Below the pieces are notes generated by a model. The model saw nothing but the letters and a program-made list of their open reading frames with translations, made no database searches and had not been told where the DNA came from. A stretch of DNA of 28,298 nucleotides, taken from Actinomycetes bacterium (GTDB taxonomy: Bacteria; Actinomycetota; Actinomycetes; Mycobacteriales; Micromonosporaceae). Positions 14,931 to 22,266 of the stretch are shown one piece after another. The position numbers were made by a program, and so were the translations under genes. The stretch covers positions 1 to 28,298 of the forward strand of contig JAJYSW010000008.1 of assembly GCA_021793335.1 (NCBI GenBank), given 5' to 3'. The stretch's first letter is position 1. Every line of letters begins with the position of its first letter.

Positions 14931-15941
14931 GTGAATACGGCGGATCTGCGCACGCTCGACCGGCTGCAACTGCTCGTCACGCGCCGTCTCGACGGGCTGC
15001 TCCACGGCGATTACCTGGGCCTGTTGCCCGGGCCCGGCTCCGAACCCGGAGACGCGCGCAAGTACCGGCCCGGTGATGACGTGCGGCACATGGACTGGCC
15101 GGTCACCGCTCGCACGACCCTTCCGCATGTGCGGACCACCGTCGCCGACCGCGAACTCGAAGCCTGGCTCGCCGTGGACCTCTCGCCCAGTCTCGACTTC
15201 GGCACCGTCAACATGCTCAAACGCGACCTGGCCGTGGGCGCCGTCGCCGCCTTCTCCTACCTCGCCGGCCGCGGCGGCAACCGCGTCGGCGCCGTCGTCA
15301 CCGAAGGCGGCCCGTCCAAGGCGATCCCGCCCCGCCCGGGCCGAGCCGGTTCACGATCCCTCCTGCGAGCGGTCACTCGGCTCCCCAAAGGCCAAGGCCC
15401 GGGCAACCTCGCCGAACTGATCGACAAGACCCGCCGCCACACGCGGCGGCGCGGCCTGGCCGTGGTGATTTCGGACTTCTTGGAGGCCGGAGGCCGGAAA
15501 GAAGCTGGGCGCAGTTTGGAGGCCGGAGGCCGGAAAGAAGCTGGGCGCAGTTTGGAGGCCGGAGGCCGGAAAGGGACCGAGCCCGTTTCGGCGGTCGGTG
15601 GCCGTATCGGCGTGGACGACTGGACCCGCGAGCTGCGCCGTCTGACCGTACGCCAGCAGGTCCTGTGCGTCGAGATCGTCGATCCCGCCGAGCTGCGTCT
15701 TCCCGATGTCGGCGTCCTCGACCTCATCGACCCCGAGACCGGCGAACACGTCGAGGTCCAGACCGGCAATGCCCGTTTCCGCGCCCGCTACGAGGCCGCC
15801 GCCGCCGAGCAGCGCGCCCGCATCGCCGCCGGCATCCGCAGCGCCGGCGCGTCGCACTTGCGCCTGTCCACCGATGCCGACTGGCTGCGCGATATCGCCG
15901 CGTTCGTCGCCGAGCGCCGTCACCTCGCCGCCTACCGCTAG
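14931..15941 (+). CDS. DUF58 protein with in-frame tandem-repeat insertion
   Basis: The 336-residue protein has the DUF58 signature YRPGDDVRHMDWPVTAR (about 44-60), the metal-site-like AVDLSPSLDFG, and a C-terminal part with LCVEIVDPAELRLPDVGVLDLIDPETG. These are MoxR partners with a divergent vWA-like fold. Just after the strand LAVVISDF the gene carries a 36-bp repeat, so the protein reads LEAGGRKEAGRS twice and then LEAGGRKG (residues 184 to about 206). Relatives normally have a short loop here before the WTRELRRL segment. Start is GTG 14931, 12 bp after moxR, with no strong Shine-Dalgarno. The next gene begins 18 bp after the stop. Confidence 0.9.
   Translation: MNTADLRTLDRLQLLVTRRLDGLLHGDYLGLLPGPGSEPGDARKYRPGDDVRHMDWPVTARTTLPHVRTTVADRELEAWLAVDLSPSLDFGTVNMLKRDLAVGAVAAFSYLAGRGGNRVGAVVTEGGPSKAIPPRPGRAGSRSLLRAVTRLPKGQGPGNLAELIDKTRRHTRRRGLAVVISDFLEAGGRKEAGRSLEAGGRKEAGRSLEAGGRKGTEPVSAVGGRIGVDDWTRELRRLTVRQQVLCVEIVDPAELRLPDVGVLDLIDPETGEHVEVQTGNARFRARYEAAAAEQRARIAAGIRSAGASHLRLSTDADWLRDIAAFVAERRHLAAYR
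15480..15574 (+). repeat. 36-bp in-frame tandem repeat (2.6 copies)
   Basis: Units start at 15480, 15516 and 15552; the third stops after about 23 bp. The first two are identical over 36 bp. Each unit contains a nested duplication AGGCCGG-AGGCCGG. Because 36 is a multiple of 3, copy number changes would leave the DUF58 frame intact. Confidence 0.9.
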
Positions 15942-15959
15942 ACCTCTGAAGGAGACCCG

Positions 15960-16910
15960 TTGATCCGCCTGCTCGAACCGGCATGGCTTTTGGCCCTGGT
16001 CCCGGTGGCCGCACTCGCCGGCGTCTATGTCTGGGCGCAGCGCGCGCGTCGACGGACCGCCGTGCGATTCGCGAATACCGCGCTGCTGGCCGAACTCGTC
16101 CCGCGGCTCCCCGGGTGGCGGCGCCATCTCCCCGCCGGGATCATGGTCATCGCATTGGCGGTCCTGGTCGGTGGCATGGCCCGTCCCGCCGTCGATGTCG
16201 AAGAGCCGCAGGAACGGGCCACGGTCGTCCTCGCCATCGACGTATCGCTGTCCATGATGGCCGACGATGTGGCGCCGACACGGATCGACGCGGCCAAGAC
16301 CGCCGCCATCGACTTCGTCGAGGAACTGCCCGAGCAGTACAACGTCGGCCTGGTCTCCTTCGCAGGCTACGCCTCGGTCGTAGTGCCGCCGACCAAGGAC
16401 CGCGCCCAGCTCACCTCCGCCATCCGCGGCCTCAACCTGGCCGAGGCCACCGCCACCGGCGACGCCGTCTTCGCCTCCCTCCAGGCCGTCCAGCAGGTCC
16501 TCAACGATGGTTCGGGCGAGCTCGCACCCTCCCGGATCCTGCTGCTCTCCGACGGCTACCGCACGGCCGGCCGCAGCATCGGCGAGGCGGCCGAGGCCGC
16601 CGCCGCAGCCGAAGTGCCGGTCTCCACGGTCGCTTTCGGCACCGATGAGGGCCTCATCGAGATCGACGAGCAGCTCGTCGCCGTGCCCGTCGACCGGGAG
16701 GCCCTCGCCGGTCTCGCCGAGGAGACCGGCGGCGGCTACTACGAGGCCGCCTCGGTCGAGGAACTGCGCGAGGTCTACGAGGACATGGGTTCCTCGCTGG
16801 GATACCGCACCATCGCCGAAGACATCTCGCAGTGGTTCATCGGCATCGCGCTCGTCATGCTGTTCATCGCCGCCGGACTCAGCTTGGCGTGGGCTTCCCG
16901 CGTGCCTTGA
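15960..16910 (+). CDS. von Willebrand factor A membrane protein (BatA-like)
   Basis: The 316-residue protein has an N-terminal membrane segment (about 7-25), a second one around 60-75, and a C-terminal one (WFIGIALVMLFIAAGLSLAW). In between lies a vWA domain with an intact metal-ion-dependent adhesion site: DVSLS (Asp94, Ser96, Ser98), a Thr in the TATGDA segment, and LLLSDG. It is the third partner of the MoxR-DUF58-VWA set and probably acts at the membrane with them, in envelope protein maturation or assembly. Start is TTG at 15960 with AAGGAG 6 nt upstream. The product corresponds in position to Rv1481 of M. tuberculosis. Confidence 0.92.
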   Translation: MIRLLEPAWLLALVPVAALAGVYVWAQRARRRTAVRFANTALLAELVPRLPGWRRHLPAGIMVIALAVLVGGMARPAVDVEEPQERATVVLAIDVSLSMMADDVAPTRIDAAKTAAIDFVEELPEQYNVGLVSFAGYASVVVPPTKDRAQLTSAIRGLNLAEATATGDAVFASLQAVQQVLNDGSGELAPSRILLLSDGYRTAGRSIGEAAEAAAAAEVPVSTVAFGTDEGLIEIDEQLVAVPVDREALAGLAEETGGGYYEAASVEELREVYEDMGSSLGYRTIAEDISQWFIGIALVMLFIAAGLSLAWASRVP

Positions 16911-17055
16911 CCGGCTCGGGTCGCGGCGGCGCGCCGACTACCATCCGGGCTCGTGCCAAGCGGCACACGGTGCGTGAAGGCCGCCTCGCCGCCGGTCGAC
17001 GCCGTCGCTACGATCGTCCGTGGCTTCATCCAAAGATCATGAGGGAGTTCGAACC

Positions 17056-17760
17056 ATGGGGCGTACCGTCCTCGTCACCGGAGGCAATCGCGGGATCGGC
17101 CTCGCCATCGCCCAGGCGTTCGCAGCGCGCGGCGACAACGTCGCCGTCACCCACCGGGGCAGCGGTGCGCCCGAGGGACTGTTCGGTGTCCGATGCGACA
17201 TCACCGACGCCGCCTCGGTCGATGCCGCTTTCACCGAGGTCGAGAACGAGTTCGGGCCCGTCGAGATCCTCGTCGCCAACGCGGGCGTCACCGACGACAC
17301 CCTCATCCTGCGCATGAGCGAAGAGCAGTTCGGCCGTGTCGTCGACACGAACCTCGCCGGTTCTTGGCGTGTCGCCAAGCGCGCCTCCTCCAAGATGCTC
17401 CGCGCCAAGTTCGGCCGCATGATCTTCATCTCCTCGGTCACCGGCCTCTACGGCAACGCCGGTCAGACCAACTACGCCGCCTCCAAGGCCGGCCTGGTCG
17501 GCCTCGCCCGTTCCATCACTCGTGAACTGGGCAGCCGAGGCATCACCGCGAACGTCGTCGCCCCCGGTTTCGTCGAGACCGATATGACCGCGAAACTGGC
17601 CGACGACCAGCGGAAGGCCTATCTCGACGCCATCCCCGCGCGGCGCTTCGCCTCGCCCGAGGAGGTCGCCGGCACGGTCGCCTGGCTCGCCGGTGATGAC
17701 GCCGGTTACATCAACGGCGCGGTCATCCCCGTCGACGGCGGCCTGGGCATGGGGCACTAG
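17056..17760 (+). CDS. fabG: 3-oxoacyl-ACP reductase (FabG/MabA type)
   Basis: The 234-residue short-chain dehydrogenase has the NADPH-binding TGGNRGIG near residues 8-15, NAGVTDD, and the catalytic set Ser127, Tyr140 and Lys144 (ISSV...YAASK). Its C-terminus G-x-V-I-P-V-D-G-G-L-G-M-G-H is typical of FabG. It reduces beta-ketoacyl-ACP in type II fatty-acid synthesis. Next to an InhA-like enoyl reductase and ferrochelatase it matches mabA-inhA-hemZ of mycobacteria. ATG 17056 is chosen (GGGAG 5 nt upstream; TACGAT at 17009-17014 as likely -10) over the in-frame GTG at 17020, which lacks a ribosome site. Confidence 0.95.
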   Translation: MGRTVLVTGGNRGIGLAIAQAFAARGDNVAVTHRGSGAPEGLFGVRCDITDAASVDAAFTEVENEFGPVEILVANAGVTDDTLILRMSEEQFGRVVDTNLAGSWRVAKRASSKMLRAKFGRMIFISSVTGLYGNAGQTNYAASKAGLVGLARSITRELGSRGITANVVAPGFVETDMTAKLADDQRKAYLDAIPARRFASPEEVAGTVAWLAGDDAGYINGAVIPVDGGLGMGH

Positions 17761-17794
17761 GCGCAGGCCAGTAGATCCCGGCCACACCGGCGCC

Positions 17795-17824
17795 TTGACG
17801 TCTCGCCCCACACTGGAATAAGTG
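17795..17824 (+). promoter_or_regulatory. Possible internal promoter for fabI
   Basis: TTGACG (17795-17800), an 18-nt spacer and TAAGTG (17819-17824) lie between fabG and fabI, 26 nt before the fabI start. It would allow fabI expression apart from fabG. Confidence 0.35.
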
Positions 17825-17849
17825 CAATAGTCTTTCACGGAGGAACTTG

Positions 17850-18632
17850 ATGTCTGGAATCTTGGACGGCAAACGTCTGCTCGTCACCGGTGTCATCACC
17901 GAGCAGTCCCTCGGGTTCGGGGTGGCCCAATACGCTCAGGAACAGGGCGCCGAAGTCGTCCTCACCGGCTTCGGCCGCATGTCCCTGGTCGAGCGGATCG
18001 CCGGCAGGCTGCCCAAGCCGGCGCCCGTCATCGAACTCGACGTGACCGACCCCGAACAGCTCGACGCCCTCGCCGGGAAGGTCCGCGAGCACGTCGACGG
18101 CATCGACGGCGTCCTCCACTCCATCGCCTACGCGCCGCCTGCGGCGCTCGGCGGGAACTTCCTCAACACCCAGTGGGAGGACGTCGCCACCGCCGTGCAG
18201 GTCTCGGCCTTCTCCTATAAGTCCCTGGCCGTCGCCTGCCTGCCGTTGATGGGAGAGGGCGGCGCTGTCGTCGGCCTCACCTTCGACGCGAGCCAGGCAT
18301 GGCCGGTCTACGACTGGATGGGAGTCGCGAAGGCCGGGTTGGAGTCCGCGAACCGCTACCTCGCCCGTGACCTGGGACCCAAGGGCATCCGCGTCAACCT
18401 CGTCTCAGCGGGACCGCAGCGCACCATGGCCGCCAAGTCCATACCCGGATTCGAGGCGTTCGAGGAGGCGTGGACCAAACGCTCCCCGCTCGGTTGGTCC
18501 CTGACGGACTCCGAGCCGGTCGCCAAGGCATGCGCGGCTCTGCTCTCCGACCTGTTCCCCGCGACGTCGGGCGAGATCGTCCACGTCGACGGCGGCTTCC
18601 ACGCCGTCGGAGTCGAGCGCGGCGAGAACTGA
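17850..18632 (+). CDS. fabI: Enoyl-ACP reductase, InhA type
   Basis: The 260-residue NADH-dependent reductase catalyses the last step of each fatty-acid elongation cycle. MSGILDGKRLLVTGVITEQSLGFGVAQYAQEQGAEVVLTGF closely follows the mycobacterial InhA N-terminus. The catalytic Tyr154 and Lys161 lie in YDWMGVAK. LVSAGPQRTMAAKSI is the substrate-loop region, and the C-terminus GEIVHVDGGFHAVG is typical. The ATG at 17850 is preceded by GGAGG (17839-17843); the TTG codon directly before it is not needed. hemH follows after 15 bp. Confidence 0.95.
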   Translation: MSGILDGKRLLVTGVITEQSLGFGVAQYAQEQGAEVVLTGFGRMSLVERIAGRLPKPAPVIELDVTDPEQLDALAGKVREHVDGIDGVLHSIAYAPPAALGGNFLNTQWEDVATAVQVSAFSYKSLAVACLPLMGEGGAVVGLTFDASQAWPVYDWMGVAKAGLESANRYLARDLGPKGIRVNLVSAGPQRTMAAKSIPGFEAFEEAWTKRSPLGWSLTDSEPVAKACAALLSDLFPATSGEIVHVDGGFHAVGVERGEN

Positions 18633-18647
18633 CAGGGCGATCCGATC

Positions 18648-19688
18648 ATGTCTGAATACGATGCAGTCATCCTGGTCTCCTTCGGCGGGCCCGAGGGGCC
18701 TGCCGACGTCCTGCCGTTCCTTCGCAACGTCACCCGCGGACGCGGTATCCCGGAGGAACGACTCGAAGAGGTCGCCGAGCACTACCACCACTTCGGCGGT
18801 GTCTCGCCGATCAACCAGTGGTGCCGCGAGGTGATCGACGCCATGCGCGCCGAATTCCGCTCCGCCGGCATCGACCTGCCCATCTACTGGGGCAACCGGA
18901 ACTGGCCGCCGATGCTGGTCGACGCCGTCACCCAGATGACCACCGACGGCGTCCGCCGTGCGCTGGCCGTCTGCACCAGTGCCTACGGCTCGTACTCCTC
19001 ATGCCGCCAGTACGTCGAGGACATCAACGCCGCTCGCGCCGCCGTCGGCGACGCGGCCCCGGCCATCGACAAGGTCCGCCACTTCTTCGACCACCCCGGC
19101 TTCGTCGGCGGGTTCGCCAAGCAGCTGCGCGCCAGCCTCGACCAGATCGAGGACCAGTCTCGTACCCGTGTGGTCTTCACCGCCCACTCGATCCCCACCA
19201 CCATGGAGGAGAGCTCCGGTCCCGACGGGGCCCGCTACTCCGACCAGGTCGAGGAGGCCGCCGCGCTCGTCGCCGAACACGCCGAGTGGACCGGCCCGTT
19301 CGACGTGGTGTGGCAGTCCCGCTCGGGTCCGCCCGCGATGCCGTGGCTCGAACCCGACGTCAACGACCACCTCAAGGTCCTCGCCGCCGAAGGCGTCGAC
19401 ACCGTCGTGGTCAGCCCCATCGGGTTCGTCTCGGACCACATCGAGGTGCTGTGGGACCTCGACAACGAGGCCGCCGAGACCGCCGCCGACCTGGGGCTGC
19501 GCTATCTGCGGGCCGGGACGCCGGAGATCCGCGCCGACCTCGCGGTCATGTTCCGCGAACTGGTCGCCGAGCGGGTCTCGGGGGCTCCCGTGCGCCGTCT
19601 GGGCAAACTGCCGGTGTGGGACCCCATGGTCGAGGGCTGCTGCCCCGCCCGTCGCCCCTCGGCGCCCGAGAAACACCGAGGACGCTGA
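18648..19688 (+). CDS. hemH: Ferrochelatase (coproporphyrin type)
   Basis: The 346-residue enzyme inserts Fe2+ into the porphyrin; in actinobacteria the substrate is coproporphyrin III (CpfC). AVILVSFGGPEGPADVLPFLRNVT is the family N-terminus. The metal-inserting His180 lies in TAHSIPTTM and Glu266 in GFVSDHIEVLWDLD. Actinobacterial ferrochelatases carry a [2Fe-2S] cluster. Here only a Cys pair near the C-terminus (EGCCPARR) and a Cys in SSCRQY are visible as ligands, which is enough in number only if another Cys takes part. The gene follows fabI by 15 bp as in mycobacteria, and a hairpin terminator lies just after it. Confidence 0.94.
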   Translation: MSEYDAVILVSFGGPEGPADVLPFLRNVTRGRGIPEERLEEVAEHYHHFGGVSPINQWCREVIDAMRAEFRSAGIDLPIYWGNRNWPPMLVDAVTQMTTDGVRRALAVCTSAYGSYSSCRQYVEDINAARAAVGDAAPAIDKVRHFFDHPGFVGGFAKQLRASLDQIEDQSRTRVVFTAHSIPTTMEESSGPDGARYSDQVEEAAALVAEHAEWTGPFDVVWQSRSGPPAMPWLEPDVNDHLKVLAAEGVDTVVVSPIGFVSDHIEVLWDLDNEAAETAADLGLRYLRAGTPEIRADLAVMFRELVAERVSGAPVRRLGKLPVWDPMVEGCCPARRPSAPEKHRGR

Positions 19689-19693
19689 GCGAC

Positions 19694-19724
19694 GCCCGGA
19701 CGGCCGCCTCGGTCCCGTCCGGGC
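19694..19724 (+). terminator. Hairpin terminator after hemH
   Basis: GCCCGGACGG (19694-19703) pairs perfectly with CCGTCCGGGC (19715-19724) around an 11-nt loop, 5 bp past the hemH stop. No U-tract follows. Confidence 0.6.
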
Positions 19725-19788
19725 TCCGCGTCCATTTCGACGCGCCACCAGGTCGCCACCGAACAGTGATGCATGACATCCTTGTATC

Positions 19789-20223
19789 GTGGAACCCGCA
19801 TTCATCTGGATCGCCGTCGCAGTGATCCTTGGAGTGGCCGAACTGTTCACCGGCACACTCGTCCTCGCCATGGTCGCCGCCGGCGCTGCGCTCGCCGCCG
19901 TCGGCGCCGGCTTCGGCGCCCCCCTCTGGATCCAGGCCATCCTCTTCGGGGCCGGTTCCGCCGCCTCGATCTGGGGACTGCGTCCCTTCCTCAAGCAGGC
20001 CCTCGACTCCTCCGGCCGCGACCACCCCATGGGCACCCGAGCCCTCGAAGGCAAAGAAGCCCTCGTTCTCGAACAGGTTGATGCGAACGGCGGCCTGGTC
20101 GAGATCTCCGGCGACAACTGGACCGCCTACCCGCTGGAGCCCGCCCAGGTGCTGGAACCCGGTGAATATGTGACAGTGGTAGAAATCAAAGGAGCCACCG
20201 TCATCGTCTGGCGACGGACGTGA
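19789..20223 (+). CDS. NfeD-family membrane protein
   Basis: The 144-residue short NfeD has two or three N-terminal membrane segments (FIWIAVAVILGVAELFTGTLVLAMVAAGAALAAVGA and WIQAILFGAGSAASIWGL) followed by a small OB-like soluble domain, with GKEALVLEQVDANGGLVEISGDNWTAYP and EYVTVVEIKGATVIVWR. NfeD proteins work with SPFH proteins in membrane microdomain or quality-control roles, and one follows 49 bp downstream. The GTG at 19789 is the first plausible start; no clear Shine-Dalgarno is seen. It corresponds in order to Rv1487 of M. tuberculosis. Confidence 0.88.
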   Translation: MEPAFIWIAVAVILGVAELFTGTLVLAMVAAGAALAAVGAGFGAPLWIQAILFGAGSAASIWGLRPFLKQALDSSGRDHPMGTRALEGKEALVLEQVDANGGLVEISGDNWTAYPLEPAQVLEPGEYVTVVEIKGATVIVWRRT

Positions 20224-20272
20224 AAGAAGCCCGAACTCATAACCAGTGACCACTGGAAGGCAGAACACCATC

Positions 20273-21304
20273 ATGGATTCGCTCGGCATATTGCTGCTCA
20301 TAGTGGCGGTATTCCTGGTCATCGTGCTCGCACGATCGATCAAGATCGTCCCCCAGCAATGGAACTACATCATCGAGCGCCTCGGCCGCTACCGCCGGAC
20401 GCTCGAACCGGGGCCGCGACTGCTCGTGCCCTTCGTCGACTCGGTCCGCGCCAAGGTCGACCTGCGTGAGCGCGTGGTCAACTTTCCTCCGCAGCCGGTC
20501 ATCACCGAAGACAACCTGATGGTGGAGATCGACACCGTTCTCTACTACCTCATCACCCAGCCCACTGCCGCGGTCTACAACATCGACGACTACCTCGCCG
20601 GTGTCGAGCAGCTGTCCACCACGACGCTGCGCAACGTCGTCGGCGCGATGGACTTGGAACGGACCCTCACCAGCCGTGAGGAGATCAACTCCCGTCTGGC
20701 CGCCGAGCTCGACAAGGCCACCGATAAGTGGGGTCTCAAGGTCACCCGGGTCGAGCTGCGCTCCATCGAACCGCCGCCGAGCATCCGCGACGCCATGGAG
20801 AAGCAGATGCGCGCCGAGCGCGACCGCCGCGCGGCCATTCTCAATGCCGAGGGCGTCAAGCGCTCCGAGATCCTCCAGGCCGAAGGCGAGCAGCAGTCCG
20901 CCGTCCTGCGTGCCAAAGGCGAGCGCGACGCCGAGGTGCTCCGCGCCGACGGCCAGGCCAAGGCCATCCAGACCGTCTTCGCGGCCATCCACAACGCCAA
21001 GCCCACCGATCGGCTGCTGGCCTACCAGTACCTCCAGACCCTGCCGCAGATCGCCTCCGGCGACGCCAACAAGGTGTGGGTCATCCCCGCTGAGCTCACC
21101 AAGACGCTCGGCACGCTCGGCAACGCCTTCGGCGGCGGCGACACGCCCAGCGACGAAGACGAGGACATCGAGGTGGACACCAGCGCCCTCGAACTCGACG
21201 ACGCCGCGGCCAAGGCCCTGGAGGCCGCCCAACAGGCCGCCAGCGAAGTCAAGGACATCGCCCAGTCCAAGAAGAATCCGGGCGAACTGCCGCCCTCCGT
21301 GTGA
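20273..21304 (+). CDS. SPFH/Band-7 (stomatin-like) membrane protein
   Basis: The 343-residue protein has one N-terminal membrane helix (LGILLLIVAVFLVIVLARS) followed by the Band-7 domain: IKIVPQQWNYIIERLGRYRRTLEPGPRLLVPFVDSV, then VDLRERVVNFPPQPVITEDN. A coiled-coil region follows, rich in Glu/Arg/Ala (EKQMRAERDRRAAILNAEGV onward, about 178-235). It ends in an acidic tail. Such proteins oligomerise into membrane scaffolds and bind proteases. It is paired with NfeD, as in many bacteria. ATG 20273 fits best because it begins the membrane helix. GTG at 20246 is an alternative without a ribosome site. Confidence 0.9.
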   Translation: MDSLGILLLIVAVFLVIVLARSIKIVPQQWNYIIERLGRYRRTLEPGPRLLVPFVDSVRAKVDLRERVVNFPPQPVITEDNLMVEIDTVLYYLITQPTAAVYNIDDYLAGVEQLSTTTLRNVVGAMDLERTLTSREEINSRLAAELDKATDKWGLKVTRVELRSIEPPPSIRDAMEKQMRAERDRRAAILNAEGVKRSEILQAEGEQQSAVLRAKGERDAEVLRADGQAKAIQTVFAAIHNAKPTDRLLAYQYLQTLPQIASGDANKVWVIPAELTKTLGTLGNAFGGGDTPSDEDEDIEVDTSALELDDAAAKALEAAQQAASEVKDIAQSKKNPGELPPSV

Positions 21305-21316
21305 CGACGCCCCGAG

Positions 21317-21343
21317 GCGCCCCGGACCGCCGGTCCGGGGCGC
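21317..21343 (+). terminator. Hairpin terminator after the SPFH gene
   Basis: GCGCCCCGGACC (21317-21328) is perfectly complementary to GGTCCGGGGCGC (21332-21343), with a 3-nt loop, 12 bp after the stop. Confidence 0.7.
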
Positions 21344-21410
21344 TCGCCGTCTCCCCCCGAGAACGCTGCGGTCCGCGCCGTGCACGGGCCCCGCTTCGCG
21401 GCGTGGACCG

Positions 21411-21444
21411 CGAACCGCGGCCGCGGTTCGGACTCGGGCACAAT
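21411..21444 (+). promoter_or_regulatory. 20-bp perfect palindrome plus -10 box before the RNA methyltransferase
   Basis: CGAACCGCGG (21411-21420) is followed directly by its reverse complement (21421-21430), with no spacer. The -10 box CACAAT (21439-21444) ends 6 nt before the GTG at 21451, so the palindrome covers the -35 position. A second, imperfect inverted repeat (21370-21380 with 21399-21409, 10 of 11) lies just upstream. Confidence 0.5.
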
Positions 21445-21450
21445 CGACGA

Positions 21451-22266
21451 GTGCTCGACCACATGATCCCGATCGACGACCCCGACGATGAACGGCTCGG
21501 CGACTACCGCGCCCTGACCGATCTCGCCCTGCGCACCCGTTTCGAGCAGCCTCACGGGCTGTTCATCGCCGAAGGCAGGCAAGTGGTCGCTCGGGCGCTG
21601 CGCGCCGGATACCCGATGCGTTCCATGCTCATCGACACCAAACGGGCCGAGCAGCTCGCCGGACTGGCCGCAGGCGTCCCGTGCTACACCGCCGGGCCCG
21701 AGGTCCTGGAGGCGGTCACCGGCTTCCACGTTCACCGAGGCGCGCTCGCGTCCTTCCACCGGAAGCCCCTGCCCGATCCGGCCCTGATCCTGGAGCGCTC
21801 CGAGCGCCTCGTCTTGCTCGAAGGGATCAATAACCACACCAACATCGGCGCGATATTCCGCGTCGCGGCCGGGCTCGGCTTCGACGGCGTCCTGCTGGCC
21901 CCCGACTGCGCCGATCCGCTGTACCGGCGCAGCGTGCGCGTGAGCATGGGGGAGGTCTTCGCGGTCCCCTACACCTACCTCGACCCGTGGCCCGGCGGTC
22001 TCGAACGGATCAGGGATGCCGGTTTCACGCTCATCGGGCTCAGCCCTTCCTCGGGCGCGATCGACCTGCGCCGGGTGGACGCCGCCGACCGGCGACGCCC
22101 GGCCCTGATGTTCGGGGCCGAAGGGCCCGGCCTGACGGCCGCGGCCTTGGAGGCGTGCGACCGGACCGTCGTCATCCCGATGCACGCGGGCGTGGACTCG
22201 CTCAACGTCGCCGCGGCGGCCTCGGTGGCCTGTTGGGAGCTTTCACAGGCCGCGCCTAGAGACTGA
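21451..22266 (+). CDS. SpoU/TrmH-family 2'-O-ribose RNA methyltransferase
   Basis: The 271-residue protein shows the three SPOUT motifs: LLEGINNHTNIGAIFR (motif 1), MFGAEGPGL (motif 2) and IPMHAGVDSLNVAAAASV (motif 3), which form the knotted SAM-binding core. The N-terminal part, with FEQPHGLFIAEGRQVVARALRAG, is an L30e-like substrate-binding domain. It methylates a ribose in rRNA or tRNA; the site is unknown. The GTG at 21451 is chosen because it begins the conserved region and has CACAAT 6 nt before it (leaderless). It converges with the C45 gene: the two coding ends overlap by 11 bp (22256-22266), with no room for a separate terminator. Confidence 0.9.
   Translation: MLDHMIPIDDPDDERLGDYRALTDLALRTRFEQPHGLFIAEGRQVVARALRAGYPMRSMLIDTKRAEQLAGLAAGVPCYTAGPEVLEAVTGFHVHRGALASFHRKPLPDPALILERSERLVLLEGINNHTNIGAIFRVAAGLGFDGVLLAPDCADPLYRRSVRVSMGEVFAVPYTYLDPWPGGLERIRDAGFTLIGLSPSSGAIDLRRVDAADRRRPALMFGAEGPGLTAAALEACDRTVVIPMHAGVDSLNVAAAASVACWELSQAAPRD

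Noticed and set aside
15257..16127. Minus-strand frames containing FFPASGLQTAPS repeats
   Set aside because: These repeats are only the antisense reading of the DUF58 36-bp minisatellite; the sense strand encodes a DUF58 protein with family motifs.
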